This document shows positions 21,331 through 33,300 of a DNA stretch of 64,000 bases, piece after piece. How positions within the stretch are numbered: the first letter of the stretch is position 1; every line of letters begins with the position of its first letter. The notes under the pieces are model-generated. The model worked only from the letters and a program-made list of their open reading frames with translations, did not search any database and was not told where the DNA came from. A program made the position numbers and the translations under genes. This DNA comes from Zerene cesonia (Eukaryota > Arthropoda > Insecta > Lepidoptera > Pieridae): the NCBI RefSeq assembly GCF_012273895.1, contig NW_024045131.1:1302001-1366000 (forward strand). The letters run 5' to 3'.

Positions 21331-24300
21331 GTAAGTCATTAAGTTGGGTTTAAGTTATGACTAAGTTAGGTTTAAATTATATGTGAAAAATTAATGGAAT
21401 TACTTGTAGACTGAAGTGCAATAGTAAACGGTGTAGGATTTCTGAAGATTCAGATTTCTTACGTAATTTTTAATTCGTTATTAATCTGATTTTTTTGTTT
21501 GTTAGTATATTAACCCGTATCTATGTGCATACCTAGTCTTGCCATAAATATTGTAATAAAGAAAAAAGAAAATTGTTAACTGCAAATAACATTTATTACT
21601 TTNNNNNNNNNNNNNNNNNNNNNNNNNNNNNNNNNNNNNNNNNNNNNNNNNNNNNNNNNNNNNNNNNNNNNNNNNNNNNNNNNNNNNNNNNNNNNNNNNN
21701 NNNNNNNNNNNNNNNNNNNNNNNNNNNNNNNNNNNNNNNNNNNNNNNNNNNNNNNNNNNNNNNNNNNNNNNNNNNNNNNNNNNNNNNNNNNNNNNNNNNN
21801 NNNNNNNNNNNNNNNNNNNNNNNNNNNNNNNNNNNNNNNNNNNNNNNNNNNNNNNNNNNNNNNNNNNNNNNNNNNNNNNNNNNNNNNNNNNNNNNNNNNN
21901 NNNNNNNNNNNNNNNNNNNNNNNNNNNNNNNNNNNNNNNNNNNNNNNNNNNNNNNNNNNNNNNNNNNNNNNNNNNNNNNNNNNNNNNNNNNNNNNNNNNN
22001 NNNNNNNNNNNNNNNNNNNNNNNNNNNNNNNNNNNNNNNNNNNNNNNNNNNNNNNNNNNNNNNNNNNNNNNNNNNNNNNNNNNNNNNNNNNNNNNNNNNN
22101 NNNNNNNNNNNNNNNNNNNNNNNNNNNNNNNNNNNNNNNNNNNNNNNNNNNNNNNNNNNNNNNNNNNNNNNNNNNNNNNNNNNNNNNNNNNNNNNNNNNN
22201 NNNNNNNNNNNNNNNNNNNNNNNNNNNNNNNNNNNNNNNNNNNNNNNNNNNNNNNNNNNNNNNNNNNNNNNNNNNNNNNNNNNNNNNNNNNNNNNNNNNN
22301 NNNNNNNNNNNNNNNNNNNNNNNNNNNNNNNNNNNNNNNNNNNNNNNNNNNNNNNNNNNNNNNNNNNNNNNNNNNNNNNNNNNNNNNNNNNNNNNNNNNN
22401 NNNNNNNNNNNNNNNNNNNNNNNNNNNNNNNNNNNNNNNNNNNNNNNNNNNNNNNNNNNNNNNNNNNNNNNNNNNNNNNNNNNNNNNNNNNNNNNNNNNN
22501 NNNNNNNNNNNNNNNNNNNNNNNNNNNNNNNNNNNNNNNNNNNNNNNNNNNNNNNNNNNNNNNNNNNNNNNNNNNNNNNNNNNNNNNNNNNNNNNNNNNN
22601 NNGACAGATTCGAAATTCAAATGTAATATTTTTTTATAATTAAGTGTAACAGTATTTATGGCCAGACTAAGTATTGTACTATGTACATATTAATTAAATT
22701 TATTCTATATGATTCTATAGATATAAAGTTAAAGAGCTTGTTTGTTTAAATTCGCGACGTGATTTTTTTCTATCAAATAAAATTTATATTATCATGTGTT
22801 AAACAAACAATCAGAATAGCATATATCCTGAAGTATATCATACATATTATGTTTTTAGGCGTTATAAAAAATGCTTTTCTAAATACTAACTATATAATCC
22901 TACTATTATAAATGCAAAAGTTTGTATGGATGTGTGTGTGTTTGTTACTGTTTCACGCAAAAACTCCTGAACCGATTGCAATGAAATTTGGTACATAGAC
23001 AGCTGGACAACTGGAATAACACATGGGCAATAGGGATATAGATTTACAAGGATGAAACCGCGGGGCGCAGCTAGTAAAAAAACTGAAAATACAAATTGCT
23101 CGATTAAAAAAACAATAAAATTCTAACGTAACTAAACACTTAAAATAAAAAAAAAAACCTCTTCCTTCACAGAAAATCATTTTTCAAAATGGAGGCGAAA
23201 TTTTCGAAATGTGGCGGAAGCCGGAAGTGGAGCTTTATGTCAAAGTATATCTCTTCAACGTCACTAACGCTGAGGAATACATGGCTGGGACGGATAAAAC
23301 TATAAAAATCAAAGAAGTTGGCCCTTTCGTGTATAGGTAAGCTTCAAAATCCATTGATATCCGTTTAGCAGTTTCGATGGGAATTCGTGACGAACAAACA
23401 GAATCATCTCTATTCCAATAACAGTTTGATAAGGATAAAGGATGATGATGATGAAGTAATTTCTTATATCTGTTTTATGTTCCGTTTTAAAGGTAAATAG
23501 AGCGACTGTGAAAAAATTGCACCCATCCATTGTATGGCCTTGCGAATCGTGGCTTAACCTCAAGTATCTTTTTATTTTTTTAGTCATATCGGGCAACTGA
23601 GCTGGCGGTTCGCCTGATGGTAAGTGATCACCACCGCCCGTGAACATTCGCAGAGGTAGTTGTTTTCATAGCGGGGAAATCTTACATAGATACCCACGGC
23701 CCCCGGGGGAGAGGTCGTGGGTTATGTCGGATTCCTACCGACTAAAACCCCACTGTGTTCCGTCGAGCCGCATAAGTGAAGGGGCCACGGGTGCTTGTTA
23801 GAATTCGTCCGCGGCTAGTACCTGCGAATGCGCTATTAAGTAGTTAGGGATAAGGAAGGGATTGAATCGAAAGAGACTGGGAAGAGAAAAGGAAACGGGC
23901 CAGGAAACACAACAAACTAACACAATCACAAACAGTTTTATTATCATAGCCACACATCAATATCAATTACAGCTAGGTATTAAATACGGTAATTCTAAAC
24001 AAATTAGACTCGTATAAAACAGCGCTAGGTGTAATAAACATCACATAGTAATTAAGCGGTAAAGGAAACCTAGAAACTTAGGTCATAAGTCAATCAGTAT
24101 GGTGTGCAAAAAAAAATGCTATAAATAAATTATACTCTCAACTGTCTTCTTGGTGCAGTGGTTAACGCGTCAATGTATCGTGGGGTCCTGGGTTCGATTC
24201 CCGGTGGGGAATCTGGTGTGCAAAAAAAGAATTCTGAAAATATTTTATATTCTTAACCGTCTCCTTGGTACAGTGATTAACGCTTGAGTGTGTCGAAGGG

Positions 24301-27245
24301 TCCTGGGTTCGATTCCCGGTGAATACTCAATACGTATCTCGGTCATCACCTATCCCATCTATAAAGAAAACCTATCAGTGGAACAGGTCATCTGCCCCAT
24401 ACCCCACTAGGGAACACGGGACTTCATTATATAATAAAATATTTGGCATAAACAATGTCCTACCAAAACATTACCTGACTGAAATAAATGCTGGAGTTTT
24501 CCATGTTTTTTTGAATCTCTTAGGGTTAAAAATATGACGATCTGATCAAAACTTCATAATAAATAAATGTAGGTAGTTCTAAAAAACTCTGAAACATATT
24601 TTAATGGTAGATTCAACAAAATTATTTAGTTCCTCGTTTACAGAGTATTCGTAAGGAACTGATTTAATCCTGCCGACCCTAATCAGGATAATAAGATAAA
24701 CTCATGAAACTATTGTATTGTCGCCGATCCGCGATAAGTGTACAGAGTTTGAATTCAATCTGACCGTTTGAAGTGGGACAGAATCGGGTCTAAAGGAGTT
24801 TGATACAAACAATAGTATATAATAATATATAGTAATGTATGCGAAATTCATTGTGGGAGTCGAGCACGCTTCGGCACGAATGGGGCCAGCTCGCACCAGG
24901 GAAGTACCACACCCCCACAGAAAACCGGCGTGAAATAATAGCTTGCTATTGTGTTTCGTACAGTGAGTGGGGGAGCCGGAGGCCTATTTCCTCCTCCTAG
25001 CCATTCCCAGTTCATTCCTTCTTTCCAGTCATCAATCCTTTCCTTATCCCTCACGCCTTAAAAGCGGGCAGCATTAAAGCGCATTCTCAGAGGTCTGAGC
25101 CTCTGCGAATGTTTATGGTCGGTGGTGATCGTTTACCATCAGGCGAACCACCAGCTCAGTTGCCCGCTATGACATAAAAAACATGCTTTTAAATTAATGT
25201 TATACTAATACAATTTTTTTTGTTTTGTTTGTGACCAGAAAGCTCTTAAACACTTAGACCAGTTTTAGTAATCCATTTACCATTAGATAGATTTTATCCG
25301 GATCAAGCCAGTATTTTATAATTTCATACTAACTATATCCTATAGTATTTAACAAACATCCCTAAAAGTTAATCTAAATATATTTTATTCGTCTATCCGT
25401 ACACACGGAAGTGCGTCGATTACCGATAATTACCATACTAATTACTGTATCAAGGCGAATTGCAGATCAGTGATTCACAAGAGCCTTTATAGGCTCGGCA
25501 ATTATGCGTTTTATCGGTTTTTTATATAAAAACCGATAAAATGCACGATTACCGTAAAGTTTTTTGTTGTCACTTCCGATTTAAATTTGTCCATTTCTCG
25601 AGATTGCAGAAATATAGATATCACACTATCACAATAAATGTGAATGTTCGTTTGTTTGGATGTTTGTCCGTCAATCGCGCTGAAACTACCGAACGGATTA
25701 TGATGAAATTTGGTATACATACAGGCTAACAGCTGACTTGGGTGATAGGATACTTTTTATCTCGATTAAATGCTCCCTTGGGATAAAATAGGTATCTTGA
25801 TGCCCGGGCGAGCCGGGACAGGCGTCTAGTATATAAATAAAGATGGTTAAAGCGGATTTATATTATATTGCTGTGAATTTGTATGTTTGTGTCGCTGTAG
25901 GGACATATTTGATGTAGTTCACCTAAAATATAGCTAGATTTATTTGAACCTATCGCGGATCGGTGACAATACAATAATTTCATGTGAGAAAATTTTAAAG
26001 AATAGAAAAAATTTGATCACGAGGCGGGATTCGAACCCGCGTTCTTGGCCAAACCGTAGCAACGCCTAGCCTCTCGGCCACCCGTGATCCTGCCACAGTA
26101 ATCGAATTTCTTCTACTCTTTCGGTTTCATGTGCCTAAGGGACAACCCGCGCCATCTATTGAGATGATTAAGAACCATCACAACCAATACGAAACATTAT
26201 TTCAATGATTACAATATTGTATCGATGGAACGCGGCCTTTGTTAAATTTTAATATTTCGTTGTATAGCTTTAAAATAGCAAACTAAATAGTTGATTCTAT
26301 CATTAAATCTCTATAAATATTGTTTTATAAGCTTTTTAAACTATAATTTTCCTTATATCCATGAACAATACTAAAATATCTCTATAACCTCCACTCTTAA
26401 AAGAGACGAAAACAAATCACAGATAATATTAGAAATATTACAAGAGCTAGTAATATTATAGTATCTGTACTACATAATTTATAAAGCTGAAGAGTTTGTT
26501 TGTTTGGTTTAACGCGCTAATCTTACGAAATACTGGGCCGATATAAAAAATTGTTAGTGTTAAATAGCCCATTTACTAAGGAAGACTTCGGCGTATATAA
26601 CATCAGGTACTACATGTGTAAAACCGCGGGGCACAGCCAGTAGCATTATTTATTTTATTTATTTATAATAATTAAAACGGTTTTACACCAATAACATTAA
26701 TTATTAACTATTAATTTTTACATTATATAACATCTCACTTAAATTTATAAATAACTAGCTGCACCCGGCAAACGCTGTTCTGCCTTACTGTTATCATTTA
26801 GGGGTATGAGAAATAGATGTTGGCCGATTCTCATAGATACCGCATAAGCACAAAAAATTTCATCAAAATCGGTCAAGCCGTTTCGGAGGAGTATGGCAAC
26901 GAAAACTGTGACACGAGAATTTTATATATAGAGATATATATGACACAATTACTATTAAATACATTACATAATTACAATTAATGACATTCAGATACAAGTA
27001 ACAATATCAAATAAAGAAATTTATATAATCTGTGGTTGTATACTACTAAAGATACACACATCACCATTACAGGGAGTTCTTAGAGCACAACGTGACGGAA
27101 TTCAACGACAACGGAACCCTCTCCGCGATACCCAAGCACCCGCTCGCTTGGGTGGAGGAGCTCTCGGAGGGGAATAAGGAGGATGACGTCCTGTTCCTGC
27201 CGCACATCGCTTTATTGGTAAGCACGCACGCACACACACACACAC

Positions 27246-27286
<41 letters not shown>

Positions 27287-27289
27287 CAC

Positions 27290-27335
<46 letters not shown>

Positions 27336-30300
27336 ACTCACACTCACAAACACACACACGCACACGCACACACGCACACGCACACACGCACACGCATGCA
27401 CACACACACACAAACGCGCGTGCGCATGTTCACACACAATTGTGTATGCACCCACACACACAAACACAAAAAAGCGCGCGCGGGCGAAGCTACATATGCG
27501 CATGCACAGTAGCTCACAGCACACACATACACACTGTATACGATAATATGTCATTATAAAAGTGTTTTAATCATATAATAATTATGTCTGCCGCTAGTGC
27601 AGGCTTTCTCTCTATAATCAATATATATCTATTGTGAGATTAAACCCTCATAGGAGGCCTGTGCCCCAGCAGAGGGAACATATATGGGCTGATGATGATG
27701 ATGATGATGATGTGAGATTTAACACAATATCGCAATATAAACAATATTTGAAAAAAAAAACGCTTTAATCATAGAATCAAATTAAATCTCAATTGCTTAT
27801 AGAAAGGAATCTTACTAATATTATAAATGCGAAAGTTTGTAAGGATGTGTGCGTGTTTGTGGCTCTTCCACGCAAGAACTACTGAACCGATTGCAATGAA
27901 ATTTGGTACGTAGACAGCTGGACAACTGGAATAACATATAGGCAACTTTTTATCCCGATATTCCTACGGGATACGGACTCACGCGGGTGAAACCGCGGGG
28001 CACAGCTGTCCGTTGAAAGTTATTCAAAATCGAATATAAATTATTTACAAACAAACATACAGCATAGCACGCGGTCACAAACGTGTTTAATATATAATAA
28101 TCACGCTTTAAATCCGTTAAATGTAATTTCAAAACAATCTAAATGATGTTGAAAACATAGATTGTACCAGCATCATTGCCCAAGAGGTCTTTGACCGCAA
28201 AACACTATAAATATCAATACATGTTGAAATAACCGTAGCTAAATGCCATTATAAATTGTCTCATTAAACTTTGCTTAATCTTAACTTGCGATTAACTTTA
28301 ATCAATGGTTTAATCATTGGATAACTTGAGTACTTTGCCAGTTTTAACAACTTAAATAATGTGTAAAAATAAAATGTTTTGTTGAAATTGAAAAATCCGT
28401 TTCTATTTACAGTTCATTAATATAACATACTAGCTGCGCCCCGCGGTTTCACCCGCGTAAGTCCGTATCCCGTAGGAATATCGGGATAAAAAGTTGCCTA
28501 TGTTATTCCGGTTGTCCAGCTGTCTACGTACCGAATTTCATTGCAATCGGTTCAGTATTTTTGCGTGAAAGAGTAACAAACACACACACATCCTTACAAA
28601 TTTTCGCATTTATAATATTAGTAGGATTTTATACTTAATAACAGATTATTTATTCTGTATAAGCGAATTCTCTATCTGTTACCGAATAACTTTCGACTGG
28701 GTGAATCGATTTTGATGATTTTTTTTGTTTATACGACCGGCTTCTTGGTTCAGTGGTTAACGCGTGAGAACCGAGTTGGGCTTGAGCTGGGTTCGATTCC
28801 CGGTGGGGATACACAAAAAAAAGTCTCGGTCTGGCAGGACACAGAAGACTGATCACCTACTTGTCCGTAAAGAAAATCGATCAGTGAAACAGATGTACAT
28901 CATCTGCCCCATACCCCACTAGGGGACACGGGACTTCACTTTTTTTGTAGTTTTGACAATAAGAAAGCCTAGTGTTTTATTTTAAAACACTTATTCAAGT
29001 GTGTCGAATTAAACAAACATCACCCAATTACCTTGTGAATTAAGTTATTAAATCCAAGGTGCGCTAACTTGGATGCAAAGTTGCATTGGCCTTTGCATAA
29101 CTTAATCTACTTAGTCAATGATGAAAAAACTTGGATATAACGTTTGTTTTACATATGTTTTGCATATTTTTGTAGATATATCATTTTCACATACATAGTA
29201 TAAATTATTTATTAGGGTATAGTGCTAAATACATAAATAATACATAATAATAAATACTTTGTTAAAACTGTAAAATTCGTACTGTATCCCGTAGGAATAA
29301 AAATTTGCCTATCTGTTATTCTAATTGTCAAGCTATCTACGTAGCAAATTTCATTGCAATCAGTTCAGCTTTTACGTGATAAAGTAACAAATATCCATAC
29401 ATACATACATCCATACTTATAAACTTTCGCGTTTATTATATTAGTAGTTATTTATGTTTATTTCTGTATTAATGCAATATACATATATTTTTAGTATTTA
29501 TAGTCAAAGGGGTGACGGCAAAAATGTATTTAAGTATATTTTAAATAGCCATGTACAGCTCTTTGACCATATATAGTACAAGAGATGAGATTTCTTAAAA
29601 GATTATATCATTAACCTTTGCGAAAAAATTATATAAAAGATGAATAAGGTAGGACAAACTGACAGATTTATTTTTTATATATGTATCCGTTTTAAGGTAA
29701 ACATGAAGTTATATTCTGTTTACTTGAACCTAACTCGAAGTCGAACTATTTATAGCTCGTTACCCGACTGCGGCAGATGGAGTAATGTTTCACGAGATTT
29801 CACACTAATTATAAAGAGGAAACTTCTATTTATGCATGTTTGAAACGTTTTCACGAAAACCACTGGACCGATTTCGAAGATTCTTTCACTATTAGAAAGC
29901 TCATAACTTGATGGTTTGTTACTTAAATATGTTATTAAGTTATATGTAAGAAATGTGTAAACGGATGTCGCAACTTGATAAAATTTTTACTTATTTTTAT
30001 ATTATCACCTATTGCGGAGGTAGGCGGCGGCTTTCTCTGAATGTTCTCATGTTAAGAAAGTCACATGCAATTCAGTCTAGCTGTTTTCGAGTAACAAACT
30101 CACGTACCTATCTACCACATTAATATTATAAATGTGAATTTGTTTGCTTCGCTGTGAATCACACTGCAACTGCTGAACGAATTTTGATGAAATTTGGTAT
30201 ACAGACAGGGTATGAGCTGACTAGGGTGATAGGATACTTTTTATCCCGATTGCTCCCTTGGGATAAAACAGGAATCTTGTTATTCGGGCGGAGCCGAGAC

Positions 30301-33300
30301 GAGCGTCTAGTACTAATATAAAATCTACAAAGCTGTATGTATGTAAGAATGCGCTAATGTCAGGAATTAATATACCAATTACAAAAATCCATCCACCGTT
30401 GGATACACACGTTATCCCCGAGTGCTATAAGTTATATATACCACGAGCAAACCCGGGGCGAAAGCTAGTTTTCAATAATATATATCCCGGATACGACAAA
30501 AGCATTAAAATTCGATTACCATAAAAAACCATAACCCCAGCTTATTGTGTGGATTTCGTTTAATGAACTTTGTATTTTATTTTAATTAATTAAGGCCATG
30601 AGTTACATCCGCATTATTTTAATAAATAACAACAATATAACTAAATCGAAATGTGACAGTTATATTAAAAAAAATATAACTGGTACATTTCGGTACTATT
30701 AATATAGGCATCATCATCAGCTCATAAGTTCCCACTGCTGGGCACACTGGCCAAGTGTGGTGATGTCACATTCTTCGAACTTCTGTTTCTTTGACCGTAC
30801 CGAAATGGTGATGAGCATTACCTGATGATAAATTGAAAAATCCATATCTTCTTGCTCGTGTAGTTGCTGAGGTTAGCGCGGCCATACAAACAAACACACA
30901 GTGTCTGCGCTCGTGAATCGTGTTTGTTGGATTACATTCACAATAGCGAGCAGCAAATTTTTCCATAAGTCTATCTTTTATCTAATAGTCTAATCTGAAG
31001 CCTTTGAGGAAATGACGTAGATCTCTACGACTTTACATCATTAGTATAGATAGCAGTATAGTCTATTTTATCTGTGGTATTGATAAAAAAAACAGTGCAT
31101 ACCTACAATATGAAAAACAGATAGATAATATTCTTTCATATTCTTTACAGAGCATTGCCAATGTAGTATCCCAACAAAGTTTTATGACCAGATTTGGTCT
31201 GAACAATCTCATCGGTCTGACAAACAGCCAGCCGTTAGCGAAGATGACAGCTCGCGAATTCATGATGGGCTACAAGTCTGAGTTGATGACCCTTGGCAAC
31301 ACGTTCATGCCTGGCTGGATTTATTTCGATAAACTCGGCCTGATTGACAGGGTATGTATTATTTTGTTTCTAAATGTTCACTAAGTACAGTTTATAAGAA
31401 AAGGATATGATGTCTTTATTCATAGAAATATACTATATACTCACATATTATTATTTTAACATCAGGATAACTTTGTCATAAAAAGCAGAAGATCTAGATG
31501 TATATGTGTATGTATAGTGTGCTTAAATAAAATAATAATAATAATAATAATATCTTTAAGTATATTTGTAAAACAATAAGACACTTTCTCCTAACTATAC
31601 TTTCTGTTGTTATTTATATTTTGAACTTATTCATCTTCTAATTCCAACAGATGTACGACTTCAACGGCGACTTCGAAACCATATTCACGGGGGAGACGGA
31701 TCTAACCATATCCGGTCTGATAGACACATATAGAGGTTCAACCGACCTGCCGCAGTGGTCTGGCACGCACTGCTCCAACGTGCAGTACGCGTCAGATGGC
31801 ACCAAGTTCAAGAGTGCTTTGACCAGAAACGAAAGTGTACTGTTTTATAGGAAGAGTCTGTGCAGAGCGGCCCCGCTGGTGAGTGTTGTGTTATTGTCAT
31901 TAGATTCAGTTTATTATACGCTTTGTAGGTTTAAATGCAATACATAATTGAGTTATACATTATAGAGATTTTATTGTAGCTAACTTGATACCTCGGTTTT
32001 CCTCCTTTTCCATTGTACATTTTTCAAATTTATTTCTTTCTTTCTTTCTTTCTTTCTTTCTTACAGGGATAAAATAAGTCACACAGACAAAATCTTAAAA
32101 ATACATGAGAAGTTTTAGGGTACAAAACTAACAAATATTCACCCATCTTTCCATTTATAAAAACAAAAGATGGGCATTTTATTTTACTGGCCTCATACCT
32201 TATATATAGTACAAGAACATGTCAAAATGTAAATAAATAAAATTGAGTAGAAGTCAATAGTGTAAATATAAAATACCTACAAGCCTCTTATCCTAGTATA
32301 TATTTGTGACATTATAGTCTCATATCCCAGTACATATTACAGGTACCAATAAAGGAAGGAGTCAAAAGCGGTCTCAAGGGTCTGATGTACACCTTCCCAG
32401 ACCACATGCTGGATAATGGGAAATACCAGGAAGAGAACAAATGTTTCTGTCGCTTAGGTGAGTAGAAACAAACACTGAATTAAATATTTATTCACACACA
32501 CCAACACACACAACTAACAAAAAGCCAAAATACAACATACACACATACATAATAAAAAGAAGGAAATAAGAAAAACATAAACACAAAACAATTTAAGGAA
32601 AAGAAAAAAAGGGCTTGATGAAAACTGATAACTTTGAATGAAATTAATACCTAAAAATCATCTATATCGGTTCAGCCGTTAAGTAAAAGGAATAAATCTG
32701 TCGCTTCAGGCAAATGTCTCCCCGAGGGTCTGATAGACGTAACAGACTGCTACTACGGCTTCCCAATAGCACTGTCCTACCCGCACTTCTACAAGGGAGA
32801 CGATGTTCTGTTCAACAAGATTGAAGGTCTGACGCCGGATAAGGAGCTGCATGAGACGAGGTGAGCTGGATTTTCTCATTTATTTATTTATTTATTTATT
32901 CATGTTAGACAACAATTATTGACACCAACACAAAAAATGTGAAATGTGTGTGTGTGAGGATGGATGTATGTTTGTAATTCGTTCACGCATAAACTACTGA
33001 ACTGATTGTAATGAAGTTTGTCTCCACGTTATTATTTCATTGCAATCGCTGGACAACTGGAATAGCACATAGGCAATTAGGCTTTTTATCCCCATATTCC
33101 TACGGGATACGGACTTACGCGTGTGAAACCGCGGAGCGAAGCTAGTTTTTTCATAATTTATTAAATAAAAAGCTATTCACGCTTCTTGGGTCAAATAAAA
33201 TTAAAATTATTCAATATCTTTTACGCATTATATGTAGTGTTTTAACTTATAATCTACTTTTTTCTAGATTTTGGATCCAGCCCGACTCAGGTCTCCCTCT

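Noticed and set aside
21502..22643. Long open frames across the first N run
   Set aside because: They are open only because N has no stop codons; the bases are an assembly gap.
24848..25054. 68-codon minus-strand ORF with similar ORFs at 61462 and 58485
   Set aside because: Recurring frames of the family F retroelement end, not a gene.
26016..26090. Possible functional tRNA gene
   Set aside because: A and B boxes and acceptor-like ends are good, but two extra bases lie between the T arm and acceptor strand, no sound anticodon stem is seen, and the unit recurs inside a SINE family.
27067..27559. ORFs rich in Thr-His or Cys-Val on both strands
   Set aside because: Translations of a CA microsatellite joined to a CD36-like exon or its antisense.
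32060..32070. Extra splice acceptor in a CD36-like intron
   Set aside because: CTTACAG follows a TTTC repeat, but the sequence after it stops at once; the acceptor at 32342 continues the protein.
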